Shown here piece after piece: positions 9,554 through 18,605 of a stretch of DNA of 64,000 bases. The notes beneath the pieces were generated by a model. That model searched no databases. It worked only from the letters and a program-made list of their open reading frames with translations, and had not been told where the DNA came from. The DNA lies in contig NZ_KB893626.1 of assembly GCF_000374125.1 (NCBI RefSeq), positions 310,001-374,000 of the forward strand. The letters are read 5' to 3'. The position numbers and the translations under genes are program-made. Source of the DNA: Niabella aurantiaca DSM 17617. GTDB taxonomy: Bacteria > Bacteroidota > Bacteroidia > Chitinophagales > Chitinophagaceae. Every line of letters begins with the position of its first letter. Position 1 is the stretch's first letter.

Positions 9554-9784
9554 ATATGACAGGAGTTTGCAGGAATGGTTCTGTTTCGCAGCACCGGGCA
9601 TGTTTGGCGGTACCCTGGAATTATGTAAATGCATTTTTGTTTCATATGCCGTGGACCGCGTTCCCCTCAGAAGAAATGCGGCAGAACATGCCCCGGAGCT
9701 GATCCGGTACCCTCAAAAAAAGGATAGGGTACAAGTTAGGATTATTTCAGGATCAGGAATCTGTTTCAGCCGGCACTATTTACG

Positions 9785-9806
9785 CAATCGTTGCCGGTAA
9801 CGATTG
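9785..9806. promoter_or_regulatory. LacI-type operator between pectate lyase and lacI genes
   Basis: CAATCGTT (9785-9792) and AACGATTG (9799-9806) form a 22-bp palindrome centred on CG with only one mismatched base pair. It lies 40 bp before the LacI start and 232 bp before the pectate lyase start. A -7-like TATATTCG follows at 9817-9824, with a TTG 23 nt upstream of it inside the palindrome. LacI operators are typically CG-centred palindromes, so control of both directions is inferred. Confidence 0.65.
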
Positions 9807-9845
9807 TATAAATAAGTATATTCGCTTACCATTAAGAAAGGGTGT

Positions 9846-10883
9846 ATGAAACTGGATGCCATTACCATAAAAGATATTGCGAAAGCACTGGGGTTGTCGG
9901 CCTCCACGGTTTCCCGGGCATTGCGCGACAGTTATGAGATCAGTGAAGAAACGAAAAAGAAGATCAGGGATTATGCAAATGAGAATAAATACCGGCCCAA
10001 TCTTGCCGCTTTAAGCCTGCGTAAGGGCAAATCCAGGTCCATCGGGGTCATTGTTTCGGATATCGCCAATAGCTATTTCAGCCAGGTGATCGCCGGTATT
10101 GAGTCGGTGGCCAATGAAAAAGGCTATAACGTTATCATTACACAAAGCAAGGATTCTGCCGAGCGGGAACAGATGATCGTGAATGATCTCACTTCCCGGT
10201 CGATCGACGGGCTGATCATCTCCCTGGCAGCAGGAACGACGGACTACACGGTGTTTGAGGAAATGATCGAACGGGGCGTGCCCATTGTTTTTATAGACCG
10301 CATTGCCGAAAACATCGAGACGCATAAGGTAACTGCCGACAATTTTACCGGTGCTTATGAGGCGGTGCAGCACCTGGCAAAGAACGGCTACCGGAAAATA
10401 GCGCTGATCGCCAACAACCGGAACCTGTCCATATCCAGGGAACGTATAGAAGGATGCATCAAGGCTTTTGAGGAGCTGGGGCTGGAGCAGAACGGAAAAT
10501 GGGTGCAGTTTTGTGCCGCGGGAGGCTCGGACGACCGTGAGATCGAGAAGGTCGTTTCCTCGCTGCTGGGCATGAAGAACAGGCCCGATGCCTTGCTGAC
10601 ATTATCGGATACGCTGTCGTTAAAAACGCTGCGCATCCTGAAGCAAAAGCAAATGAAGATCCCCGGGGATATTGGCCTGATGGGATTTTCCAACTTCAAT
10701 AACTCCGAGCTGCTGGATCCGGCATTGTCGGTCATCTATCAGCCGTCTGTGGAAATGGGAAGCGTGGCGGCAAAGCTGTTGCTGGCAGATATAGAAAGTA
10801 AACGCCCCATTACCAGCTTTACCAAACAAATGTTATCAACTCGCATTATTACCCGGAAAAGTAGTGCGCCGGCACATTTATAA
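9846..10883 (+). CDS. LacI-family transcriptional regulator of the pectin/uronate locus
   Basis: The 345-aa protein has an N-terminal LacI helix-turn-helix (ITIKDIAKALGLSASTVSRA, about 6-25), a hinge helix near 50-60 and a periplasmic-binding-protein-like sensor domain (about 62-340). Its position between a divergent pectate lyase operon and a downstream uxuA points to control of pectin or galacturonate/glucuronate use, with a uronate-derived effector as the likely ligand. A near-perfect CG-centred palindrome sits in the promoter region. The effector is inferred from context only. Confidence 0.9.
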   Translation: MKLDAITIKDIAKALGLSASTVSRALRDSYEISEETKKKIRDYANENKYRPNLAALSLRKGKSRSIGVIVSDIANSYFSQVIAGIESVANEKGYNVIITQSKDSAEREQMIVNDLTSRSIDGLIISLAAGTTDYTVFEEMIERGVPIVFIDRIAENIETHKVTADNFTGAYEAVQHLAKNGYRKIALIANNRNLSISRERIEGCIKAFEELGLEQNGKWVQFCAAGGSDDREIEKVVSSLLGMKNRPDALLTLSDTLSLKTLRILKQKQMKIPGDIGLMGFSNFNNSELLDPALSVIYQPSVEMGSVAAKLLLADIESKRPITSFTKQMLSTRIITRKSSAPAHL

Positions 10884-10931
10884 ATCGCTTATTTTTGGGC
10901 GAATCAGTATTTTCTAAACGATAAAAAAAGC

Positions 10932-12110
10932 ATGAAACAAGCACAATATGCCATGATCCATACCATGCGTTGGTACGGGCCAAAAGATCCTGTCAGTTTG
11001 AGTGATATAAAGCAATCCGGTGCTACCGGTGTGGTAACCGCCCTGCATCATATTCCGGTGGGGGAGATCTGGGAAACCGAAGAGATCAATAAACGGAAAA
11101 GTGAGGTGGAAGCTGCAGGATTGAGCTGGGAAGTGATCGAAAGCCTGCCCGTACACGAAGATATAAAAAAACAGACGGGCAATTTTGAACGGTATATCGA
11201 AAACTACAAGCAAAGCCTCCGGAATGTGGCGGCCTGTGGTCTGAAGGTGGTGACTTATAACTTTATGCCGATCCTGGACTGGATGCGGACGGATATCAAC
11301 TATACCGTTGCGGACGGGAGCAAGGCGCTCCGTTTTGAAAAAGCGGCGTTCATTGCATTTGATGTGTTTTTGCTGAAACGCCCCGGGGCGGAAAATGACT
11401 ATGCCGCCGCCGAACTGGAAAGTGCAAAAAGCCGTCTGGAGCAATTGAGCGAAGCAGACAAGGAAACCCTGTACCGCAATACGCTCCTGGGCTTGCCGGG
11501 AAGTGAAGAGCGGTTTACAGAGGAAGAGATCCTGAATGCGTTGAAGACCTATGAAGCGATTGATGCACAAAAGCTGAAGCAACATTTATTCTATTTCCTG
11601 CAGCAGGTGGTTCCCGTAGCAGAAGCCGCCGGTTTAAAAATGGCCATTCACCCGGATGATCCTCCCTTCCCCATCCTGGGATTGCCAAGGATCGTGAGCA
11701 CCGAGGCTGATGCGCTGGAGCTGATCCGGGCAGCGCCATCCCCGGCCAACGGCTTGTGCTTCTGCACCGGTTCTTACGGCGTGCGTGCGGATAACGACCT
11801 GGCCGGCATGGTAGAGCGCCTGGGCGACCATATCCATTTCCTGCACCTGCGCAGCACAAAGCGGGATGAAGCCGGCAACTTTTTTGAAGCAGACCACCTC
11901 GATGGGGATGTGGATATGTATGCCGTAGTAAAAGCGATCGTAGCAACCATGCACCGCAGAGGGGTATCCATTCATATGCGCCCGGATCATGGCCACCAGA
12001 TGCTGGACGACCTGAAGAAGACGACCTATCCCGGTTATTCGGCTATTGGCCGCCTGAGAGGGCTGGCCGAATTAAGAGGGCTGGAGCTGGGAATCCGGGG
12101 CGGTTTGTAA
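10932..12110 (+). CDS. uxuA: mannonate dehydratase
   Basis: The 392-aa protein matches UxuA along its length: N-terminal MRWYGP and [20 protein letters not shown], the HIPVGEIW segment, HPDDPP and the C-terminal MRPDHGHQ metal-site motif. UxuA dehydrates D-mannonate to 2-keto-3-deoxy-gluconate in the hexuronate pathway, a cytoplasmic TIM-barrel reaction needing Mn or Fe. It lies 48 bp after the LacI gene in the same direction. A -7-like TATTTTTG lies at 10890-10897, so it may also have its own promoter. No uxuB or kdgK is present in the window. Confidence 0.95.
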   Translation: MKQAQYAMIHTMRWYGPKDPVSLSDIKQSGATGVVTALHHIPVGEIWETEEINKRKSEVEAAGLSWEVIESLPVHEDIKKQTGNFERYIENYKQSLRNVAACGLKVVTYNFMPILDWMRTDINYTVADGSKALRFEKAAFIAFDVFLLKRPGAENDYAAAELESAKSRLEQLSEADKETLYRNTLLGLPGSEERFTEEEILNALKTYEAIDAQKLKQHLFYFLQQVVPVAEAAGLKMAIHPDDPPFPILGLPRIVSTEADALELIRAAPSPANGLCFCTGSYGVRADNDLAGMVERLGDHIHFLHLRSTKRDEAGNFFEADHLDGDVDMYAVVKAIVATMHRRGVSIHMRPDHGHQMLDDLKKTTYPGYSAIGRLRGLAELRGLELGIRGGL

Positions 12111-12129
12111 CGCTCAAACCTGACAGGTC

Positions 12130-12738
12130 TTACTCTTCCCAATCGCCCAATCCTTTCCGGACCAGCACCATTTCTTCTCCTGTACAATCAATGATCGTGG
12201 AGGGAACCATACCGCCAATGCCACCGTCGATCACAATGTCTGCAAGATTCTGGTAATGCTCATGAATGATCTCGGGATCTGTATAATCTTCTACCAGCTC
12301 GCCGGGCAGGGTAGTGCTTAAAATGGGATGTCCCAGCTCGCGGATAAGTGCCTGGGTGATCTTGTTTTCCGGAACACGGATACCGACCGTGTTCTTTTTG
12401 CTGTGCAGGATCCTGGGCACCTGCTTGCTGGCCTCCAGGATAAAGGTGTAGGGTCCGGGAAGGTATTCCTTCAGCAGGCGGAAGGTGCTGTTGGAGATCT
12501 GTTTGGCAAAATCGCTCAAATGGCTCAGGTCTGCACAAACGAAAGAGAATTGTGCTTTTTTCGGGTCCACTTTTTTGATCCAGGCGATGCGCTCAATGGC
12601 CCTGGTCTGGAAAATGTCGCAGCCCAGGCCATAAATGGTATCGGTAGGATAAATGATGATCCCTCCTGTTCGCAGGCTGTCGGCTACCTGCCTGATCAAA
12701 CGGGGCTGGGGATCTTTGGGATGGATGGAAATAAGCAT
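12130..12738 (-). CDS. L-threonylcarbamoyladenylate synthase family (YciO/YrdC/Sua5)
   Basis: The 202-aa protein belongs to the TsaC/YrdC/YciO fold, with GGIIIYPTDTIYGLGCD at the N-terminus, a KKAQFSFVC segment, and VGIRVPENKI and STTLPGE further on. Family members make threonylcarbamoyl-AMP for the tRNA t6A modification. The length and the KKAQFSFVCADLS block are closer to YciO than to classical TsaC, so whether this is the essential t6A enzyme or the YciO paralogue is open. It is convergent with uxuA. Confidence 0.85.
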   Translation of the reverse strand: MLISIHPKDPQPRLIRQVADSLRTGGIIIYPTDTIYGLGCDIFQTRAIERIAWIKKVDPKKAQFSFVCADLSHLSDFAKQISNSTFRLLKEYLPGPYTFILEASKQVPRILHSKKNTVGIRVPENKITQALIRELGHPILSTTLPGELVEDYTDPEIIHEHYQNLADIVIDGGIGGMVPSTIIDCTGEEMVLVRKGLGDWEE

Positions 12739-12824
12739 ACTGCAAATATCGGTCGATAAGTTAACAAGTTGATCAGTTTGCAGGTTTACAGAAGACCTTA
12801 TTACCCCTTAAACATATTAACTTG

Positions 12825-13625
12825 TCAACGCTTCACCGCCATTAATGCAAATACCATGGGGATCTTGTTTCCCAGGTGTTGAATGCGGTATTTTTTTGGG
12901 GCTATTTCCTCCGTGTGCCGGAAGCAATTATAGGGTGAGTAATCAAACTCCTCAAACGCGGTAAGCTTAAGGCCATTGCGGAGGAGGCTGCTGAGGACCT
13001 CGGCGCTGCCGTGGTTCCACGTCACGTATTCCTGGTTCAGGTCCGCGTTACGGTCGGCATAAGTGCCGCTGTAGGTTTCGGTGATGGGCCCGGTATTAAA
13101 ATAGTTATAGCCTATTTTATTAAACTCATCGTCAAACATCCAAACTACCGGGTGAAATTCGGCAAAAACAAACCGGCCTCCGGGTTTGAGAAAGGTTGCA
13201 ATAACGGAAGCCCACCGGTCCAGGTCGGGCAACCAGCCAATGGTACCATAGCTGGTAAAAACGATGTCGAAGGTTTCGTTCAGATGATTGGGAAGGTCGT
13301 AAAGATCACAACAGATAAAGCGGATAGCTGTTTGCGTTTTGGCTGCCAGGTCATCGGCCGCTTCAATGGCTTTGTCCGACAGGTCGATGCCCGTAACCTG
13401 TGCGCCCATGCGGGCCAGAGAAATAGAGTCCAGCCCGAAATGACATTGCAGGTGCAGGATGCGTTTGCCGGCTATATTGCCCAGCAGGTTCAGCTCGATA
13501 TCATTGAGCGATGAGGCCCCGTTTATGAAGCCCGCTACATCATAGAAATCAGATTCCAGGTGAAACCGCACCTTCTTATTCCAGGAGGCTTTATTAATGG
13601 CTAAGTAATCTTTTGCAGAATCCAT
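12825..13625 (-). CDS. class I SAM-dependent methyltransferase
   Basis: The 266-aa protein has a Rossmann methyltransferase core: motif I as ILHLQCHFGLDS, an acidic motif II in GIDLSD, and a motif IV-like IVFTSYGTIGWL stretch, followed by a post-core LKPGGRFVFAEFHP. The HLQCHFG form of motif I marks a common uncharacterised bacterial subfamily. The methyl acceptor is not identifiable. Neighbours do not form an obvious pathway with it. Confidence 0.82.
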   Translation of the reverse strand: MDSAKDYLAINKASWNKKVRFHLESDFYDVAGFINGASSLNDIELNLLGNIAGKRILHLQCHFGLDSISLARMGAQVTGIDLSDKAIEAADDLAAKTQTAIRFICCDLYDLPNHLNETFDIVFTSYGTIGWLPDLDRWASVIATFLKPGGRFVFAEFHPVVWMFDDEFNKIGYNYFNTGPITETYSGTYADRNADLNQEYVTWNHGSAEVLSSLLRNGLKLTAFEEFDYSPYNCFRHTEEIAPKKYRIQHLGNKIPMVFALMAVKR

Positions 13626-13736
13626 CGTTTATGTTTTCTGATCTGTTATATTTCTTGCCGAACAGGATTGCCGGGCGATGAAGGGAGTGACACAACCGTT
13701 CCTGATAGCAATGCTGAAGCCCGGCACATAAAATCA

Positions 13737-14762
13737 TTACTGTATGGTCCAGACTTCCTTACCACGCAACAGCGCATCCAGATTGGGCGCCTTGCGGGCT
13801 TTGGCATCCTCCAGCTGCAGGGCCATCATTTCCTCATAGCAGGGGCGATCTGTTTCATAGAACACTCCAAAGGGGCGGGGCAAATGGTCTTCCAGCGCCG
13901 GGTTGTCGAAAATGCGGGTGAGCAATTGCGCTTTAAAGATGTCCTTTTCATCATGTATCCACAGATCATCCGCGCTGTATCCTTCGCCCAGGGTTACCAC
14001 CTGCGGTTTAAATCCATCCAGGCGGATGCCTTTTTTTCCTTCTGCTCCAAAGACCATGGGTTTACCGTGCTCTGCAAAAATGGTTTCTTCAGCTTTGGAG
14101 CTTTTTTCTGTAAAGATCTCGAAAGCACCATCATTGAAGATATTACAGTTCTGATAGATCTCCAGGAAGGAAGCGCCCTTATGCTGGTGCGTGCGGATCA
14201 GCATGGCCTGCAGATGCTTCGGATCCCGGTCCATGGTACGCGCTACAAAGCTGGCATCGGCGCCCAGTGCCAGGGCCAGGGGATTGAACGGATGGTCGAT
14301 GCTGCCAAAAGGGGTGGATTTGGTGATCTTGTTCGCTTCTGATGTGGGTGAGTACTGGCCCTTGGTCAGTCCGTAGATCTGGTTGTTGAACAACAACACG
14401 TTTACATCAAAATTCCTTCTTAACAGATGAATGGTATGATTGCCGCCGATGCTGAGCGCGTCTCCATCACCGGTAACGATCCAGATGCTGAGCTCCGGGC
14501 GCGAAGCCTTCAGGCCCGATGCGATGGCCGTGGCGCGGCCGTGGATCGAGTGCATCCCATATGTATTCATATAATAAGGAAAGCGGCTGCTGCACCCGAT
14601 ACCGGAAATAAACACGATATTTTCTTTGGGGATACCCAAACCCGGCATCACCCGTTGCACCTGTGCCAATATAGAATAGTCGCCACAGCCGGGACACCAG
14701 CGTACTTCCTGGTCGGTTGCAAAATCCTTGGCTGTTAAGGCGGGAGTGATAACTTCAGACAT
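13737..14762 (-). CDS. 2-oxoacid:ferredoxin oxidoreductase, beta subunit
   Basis: The 341-aa protein is the thiamine-pyrophosphate subunit of a 2-oxoglutarate (or pyruvate) ferredoxin oxidoreductase: RWCPGCGDYSIL at the N-terminus, the TPP motif around GDGDALSIGGNH, and LLFNNQIYGLTKGQYSPTS. ATG 14762 (MSEVITPAL) is preferred to the open extension at 14783. The partner alpha (often gamma-alpha fused) subunit is normally immediately upstream, but here the next gene upstream is divergent, so that subunit must be elsewhere or encoded downstream of this gene and beyond unrelated genes. KorB is the likely specific identity, but pyruvate forms cannot be excluded. Confidence 0.87.
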   Translation of the reverse strand: MSEVITPALTAKDFATDQEVRWCPGCGDYSILAQVQRVMPGLGIPKENIVFISGIGCSSRFPYYMNTYGMHSIHGRATAIASGLKASRPELSIWIVTGDGDALSIGGNHTIHLLRRNFDVNVLLFNNQIYGLTKGQYSPTSEANKITKSTPFGSIDHPFNPLALALGADASFVARTMDRDPKHLQAMLIRTHQHKGASFLEIYQNCNIFNDGAFEIFTEKSSKAEETIFAEHGKPMVFGAEGKKGIRLDGFKPQVVTLGEGYSADDLWIHDEKDIFKAQLLTRIFDNPALEDHLPRPFGVFYETDRPCYEEMMALQLEDAKARKAPNLDALLRGKEVWTIQ

Positions 14763-14924
14763 GATCTTAAAAATAGGGTGCAAAGTTAATCATTCCGGTG
14801 GATTGAAACGGTTATTATAAAGAATGCTAACGACTGTTCATGACAGATGGGGCTGCTAAACCCTTGTTTCTGCTGATTTTTCCTAAATTGCGGGAAGTTG
14901 TCATTTATTTGTAAAACTTATTTT

Positions 14925-15311
14925 ATGCGGTATAAAAAGATCTCCCTTGTCTTTACGCTCATCCTTTTGACCATTATGGTTGGCGCTTCCTATTCTTTTT
15001 ACCGGCCGCCGCATAATTTAAAGGTATTGCCCCAGGATATTACGCATGAACGCCTGGACAGTATCATGGAATCGTTTAACAAAGCGCTGGGAGTTAAATG
15101 CAGTTTCTGCCATGCAAAGGGAAAGAACTCGGAGCGGCTGGATTTTGCATCCGATGAAAATCCAGCAAAAGAAGTGGCACGGAACATGCTCCGCATGACC
15201 ATCGACATCAATAAAAATTATTTCCGCACAGATTCTGTGATCCACCCGGCATATTTGAACACGGTAACCTGCAATACCTGTCATAAGGGAGACGCTTACC
15301 CCGAGCAATAA
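14925..15311 (+). CDS. small exported diheme c-type cytochrome
   Basis: The 128-aa protein starts at ATG 14925, giving an N-terminal hydrophobic signal or anchor (about 6-26). Two CXXCH heme motifs are present: CSFCH at 59-63 and CNTCH at 116-120. The layout resembles the short c-type cytochromes annotated as related to the photosynthetic reaction-centre cytochrome c subunit, common in non-phototrophic Bacteroidota. It should act in the periplasm as an electron carrier; partners are unknown. It is divergent from the oxidoreductase beta-subunit gene. Confidence 0.83.
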   Translation: MRYKKISLVFTLILLTIMVGASYSFYRPPHNLKVLPQDITHERLDSIMESFNKALGVKCSFCHAKGKNSERLDFASDENPAKEVARNMLRMTIDINKNYFRTDSVIHPAYLNTVTCNTCHKGDAYPEQ

Positions 15312-15818
15312 AGATCCGGGAATAATGGCCTGAATGCTGATGGGGGGTGATCAGATCAGGCATCAGGAGAGCACCTGCGGACATTAGTAGCGAAAAACAA
15401 TTTAAAAACGACACTGCGTAACCATATCCGATTGCGGAATTACTGATCCGCCAAAAAAGATAAGCAGCCATTTTTCTGTACCGGGTATTCCATTGCCTGC
15501 TTCTGTTGTTTTTGCTATGTGTACAAACGGGAGCAATAAAAAGACCGGATGTCATATAGATCTGCAAAACGCATCGGTACGAATATAAAAAAAACATAAT
15601 GCATATTTGATATTTGTAACTACCTTTGTATTACAGAACGGATACTGCTCATGCAGCCTGGATGCACGCGCTTATGAGGGTTTTTTATGACCGGCAGGGG
15701 ATGGATGGAAACGGATGTGTACGGTTTGTCCCCGGCGGACTGGCCACAGCGGCGTTGTGTGGCAGCACGGGGCGCATACGAGGGACGGGATCGGATTTTA
15801 TCAATAACGCTAAAGCAA
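15312..15818. other. intergenic region with one promoter-like box
   Basis: No open frame here looks like a gene. TACCTTTG at 15621-15628 matches the Bacteroidota -7 element exactly, but no TTG lies at the usual distance. It could serve the membrane protein gene that starts at 15819, giving a long leader of about 180 nt. Confidence 0.4.
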
Positions 15819-16445
15819 ATGAAATATCAGCTTCGACTATTGCTTTTGCTGGGAATATTGTTTCCGGCAAATGGTAAAAGTGCCGGCAGGCCAATAGAAT
15901 GTGGAGATAAGGCGCCTGCTTATTTTTCCGGTATTTTTTCAAACGTTGATAACGCTGTGCCTGGTTGGGTAACGGACCAGGCGGTATTTGAAAACATCCG
16001 GGCTACCCTGCATGATCATTCCCTTATTGTACACTGGATATCCCGGGCAGGGGAAAAAAGCAGTTGTTTTGAAGTGCAGGTATCGGAGGACAGCGTATGT
16101 TTTGCAAATATCGGTATCGTAAGATCCGGCACACCGGATGACAATGCTCCCGGTGCTACCCTGTATGAGCTTAAAGTGCCAACACGCAAATATGCCGTTT
16201 CAATAGGCGGTGCATTATTGGTTGCTGCCGCATTTTTCAGGATAAGCCGGAGGCGTATGGGGCTTGCATTATGCATCATGCTCACCTTGCTATCAGCCAT
16301 TATCATTTGTTACCGCAGCAGTCAGATGATCGGGAGCTCCGGATCGATCCGCTTCGTGCGCATCGCGATAACGGATAAGAAAGGAGTGCGGTCTTATTCA
16401 GAAGTGGTAAAAGTGCATAAGGCATTAGCGGGCAAAATGAATTGA
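15819..16445 (+). CDS. exported membrane protein with interrupted fibronectin-like segment
   Basis: The 208-aa protein starts at ATG 15819, which gives a signal peptide (MKYQLRLLLLLGILFPANG); the frame is open further upstream but codes for no credible leader. A beta-rich part (about 65-115, with CFEVQVSEDSVCFANIGIV) resembles the first half of the fibronectin-type modules found at the end of Bacteroidota surface proteins. Two hydrophobic helices (about 125-165) follow, and then VRIAITDKKGVRSYSEVVKV, which resembles the second half of the same module. No function is known. The start choice and domain reading are tentative. Confidence 0.6.
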   Translation: MKYQLRLLLLLGILFPANGKSAGRPIECGDKAPAYFSGIFSNVDNAVPGWVTDQAVFENIRATLHDHSLIVHWISRAGEKSSCFEVQVSEDSVCFANIGIVRSGTPDDNAPGATLYELKVPTRKYAVSIGGALLVAAAFFRISRRRMGLALCIMLTLLSAIIICYRSSQMIGSSGSIRFVRIAITDKKGVRSYSEVVKVHKALAGKMN

Positions 16446-16453
16446 GGTCGGTG

Positions 16454-16512
16454 TTTCCCGAAGGGAATGCTGGGGATGGATTAGCGGAGTCTCCCGAAAG
16501 GGACTCCGCTAA
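16454..16512. terminator. two tandem hairpins after the membrane protein gene
   Basis: TTCCC/GGGAA around a GAA loop occupies 16454-16467. A longer hairpin has perfect 10-bp outer arms (16481-16490 and 16503-16512), an inner CCC-GAAA-GGG and a 2-nt bulge. Neither has a T tract, so they may be RNA-stabilising structures or part of a repeat family instead of a classical terminator. Confidence 0.5.
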
Positions 16513-16531
16513 GAAGAGATCCTGAAAGCAG

Positions 16532-16562
16532 TTGCCTAATTATAAAATAAACGATAACTTTC
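16532..16562 (+). promoter_or_regulatory. promoter of the DUF1080 lipoprotein gene
   Basis: TTG at 16532-16534, 20 nt, then TAACTTTC at 16555-16562, one base from the Bacteroidota -7 consensus, end 15 bp before the start codon at 16578. Confidence 0.5.
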
Positions 16563-16577
16563 CTGAAACGAATAACG

Positions 16578-17288
16578 ATGAAGCAGCTACCGACCTTCCT
16601 GTTCTTCTTGTTAACTCTAGCTACCTCCTGTACGGACCCCGGTCAGCACAACCGGTTAACAAAGGAAGAAAAGGAGCAGGGGTGGACATTGCTGTTTGAC
16701 GGGAGATCTGCAAATGGCTGGCACCTGTATAATAAGACGGGCAGGACGTCCGGATGGATCGTTAAAGACGGCGCATTGGCGGTAGACACGGTAAATAAAA
16801 CGGAAGTGAACGACCTGGTAAGCGACCGGGAGTTTGAAAACTTTGAGCTGCAGTTTGAATGGAAACTGGCAAAAAACGGGAACAGTGGCGTGTTTATCAA
16901 TGTACTGGAGCGCCCGGATCTTACCACCGCATGGGCATCGGGCCCGGAATACCAGTTGCTTGATCCTGCGCATGCAGACAATGCCAACCCCGTAAAAAAG
17001 GCCGGCGCCCTCTTTGCACTGGATGCACAGGAAAACCCCGTGATGGCTAAACCTGGTGGTGAATGGAACCGGTCGCGTATAAAACAGGTAAACGGGAAGG
17101 TGGATTTTTACCTTAACGGCGTATTAACGGTGCGGGAAGATTTTATGGCTCCGGCATGGCAGGATTCTGTGGCCCGCACACATTTTAAGCGTTTTCCCGA
17201 GTTTGGCAGGCGTACCAGCGGCCATATTGCACTGCAGGACTGGGCCAGTGGCGTGGCGTTCCGGAATATAAAGATCCGGGAACTGTAA
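16578..17288 (+). CDS. DUF1080 lipoprotein (3-keto-disaccharide hydrolase-like)
   Basis: The 236-aa protein has a lipoprotein signal peptide with the lipobox LATSC (Cys18). The rest is one DUF1080 beta-jelly-roll domain: GWTLLFDGRSANGWHLYN, then GNSGVFINV, WNRSRI and GHIALQDWASGVAFRNIKI at the end. Several DUF1080 proteins hydrolyse or eliminate 3-keto-glycosides, and the fold is concanavalin-like; the substrate here is unknown. It should sit at the cell envelope facing the periplasm or surface. It is monocistronic, with its own promoter. Confidence 0.88.
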   Translation: MKQLPTFLFFLLTLATSCTDPGQHNRLTKEEKEQGWTLLFDGRSANGWHLYNKTGRTSGWIVKDGALAVDTVNKTEVNDLVSDREFENFELQFEWKLAKNGNSGVFINVLERPDLTTAWASGPEYQLLDPAHADNANPVKKAGALFALDAQENPVMAKPGGEWNRSRIKQVNGKVDFYLNGVLTVREDFMAPAWQDSVARTHFKRFPEFGRRTSGHIALQDWASGVAFRNIKIREL

Positions 17289-17315
17289 GTGAACCGGCAG
17301 AGGGAACGTCGTTGC

Positions 17316-17513
17316 TCACTGAATTTTTTGCCAAATCTCAGCGCCTGGCTTTTTCCCTGTCAGCGCCTCCAGTATATTCAATATAAATGCATGCCCTTCC
17401 CGGTGGCTGTCTTCGATGATCTGTTTAAGTGCCAGGTTGGATTGAAGAATGAATGTTGAGCCTTCCACAAATGTCCGATCGAAGACGTTTAGCCCGGATT
17501 TTGGCAATACCTT
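17316..17513 (-). pseudogene. fragment of an unidentified protein, truncated at a GTTAGCGG core
   Basis: An open frame of about 65 codons on the minus strand ends in GKKPGAEIWQKIQ but has no ATG start. The coding-like stretch begins right at the GTTAGCGG core at 17514-17521. It looks like the C-terminal remnant of a longer gene cut at that point. I do not recognise the family. Only the TTG inside the frame could start it, giving 63 aa. Confidence 0.35.
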
Positions 17514-17521
17514 GTTAGCGG
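17514..17521. repeat. attC-like core, half site
   Basis: GTTAGCGG, preceded by TTGGCAATACCTT, resembles the right ends of the two longer attC-like sites at 19195-19332 and 20179-20315. It lies 13 nt from the stop codon of the serine hydrolase gene. Its left half is missing. Confidence 0.45.
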
Positions 17522-17534
17522 TTCGTTGTTTTTT

Positions 17535-18605
17535 TTAGTTTATTACTGCATTTATTTTAGCCCAAAGAGCATTATCAAACCCTGAGGTTGCAAAAGCAGG
17601 ATTATTGGGATCGGCTGAATCGCCCATTCTTACAATTACCATTTTTTTGCTTGGGATGATGTAAAGTTTTTGGTCGGAAGCTCCCAATGCGGCAAACATA
17701 TCCGAAGGTGCATTAGGAATTAAAGCTCCTTGAAAAACATCTTGCGAACCGGGTACCATATATTTTGATTTTCCGTTGAGCCACCATAAATAGCCATAAG
17801 ATGGGTTTGTATTTTGTGAGGTATTGGTACTTTCGTTAAAATAATTTTCATTGACGATTTGTTCATCTTTCCATCTGCCTTTGCTCAGCGCCAAAAGTCC
17901 GAATCTTGCCATACTTCTGGTATTGCTGTGGTAAATTTTGAAGATGACGCCGAAATTCCAAAAACCTTCCATACCGATTTTGTTTTTTAGTTTTTCATTG
18001 AAATAGGTTTCAAAATCGCTGTTGGAGGCCTTTGCATCTACATCTATTAATAATTGAAAAACATTACTGTATGCCCATCTTGTTCCTGCATCTGCAACAT
18101 AGGTGAGATTATTGTGTATTACTAATTGGCTTTCTGAACTTATTCCGGAAGTCATTGTGAGTAAGTTTCTTACAGTAATCATGTTTTCTTTTTCCAGGGG
18201 CATATTAGTCCAACCTGATTCTAAATAATCCGAAACCCTATTATTGATATTCAGCAAATTTTCTTGTTGTGCAATTCCCGTTGTTACAGATACTAATGTT
18301 TTACCTGCGCTATTCCATTCCCAATCTGTAGATGCGGTATGTCCATTGAAATACTCTTCCATAACAATTCTGCCGTTTACGAGTATCATAAACGATTTGG
18401 TGTTTTTTTGAGCGAGAAAAGTTTTCAGATCTTCAATGGCAGTTGTGTTCCAGCCCAATTGAGTAGCAGAAGTTGTTTCCCAGTCCGAACCCGTATTTGC
18501 AGGAAAATACATAGAAGTATCGGGTGTAATTGGTATGAGGTCGTCATTTTTTGTACAGCGGATCAATGACAACAGTACGAATAATAGTATGCTCATATTT
18601 TTCAT
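17535..18605 (-). CDS. serine hydrolase lipoprotein (class C beta-lactamase fold)
   Basis: The 356-aa lipoprotein (Cys17 in SLIRC) belongs to the beta-lactamase/penicillin-binding-protein-like serine hydrolases. The SxxK motif is SAGK with Ser99 and Lys102, and the second motif is YSN in RWAYSNVF. A PSYGYLWW segment and a C-terminal beta strand follow. Members act as esterases, peptidases or transpeptidase-like enzymes; substrate unknown. GC content is visibly lower than in the flanking genes. Its stop lies 13 nt from a GTTAGCGG core, as for the other genes in this stretch, which suggests a cassette. Confidence 0.85.
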   Translation of the reverse strand: MKNMSILLFVLLSLIRCTKNDDLIPITPDTSMYFPANTGSDWETTSATQLGWNTTAIEDLKTFLAQKNTKSFMILVNGRIVMEEYFNGHTASTDWEWNSAGKTLVSVTTGIAQQENLLNINNRVSDYLESGWTNMPLEKENMITVRNLLTMTSGISSESQLVIHNNLTYVADAGTRWAYSNVFQLLIDVDAKASNSDFETYFNEKLKNKIGMEGFWNFGVIFKIYHSNTRSMARFGLLALSKGRWKDEQIVNENYFNESTNTSQNTNPSYGYLWWLNGKSKYMVPGSQDVFQGALIPNAPSDMFAALGASDQKLYIIPSKKMVIVRMGDSADPNNPAFATSGFDNALWAKINAVIN

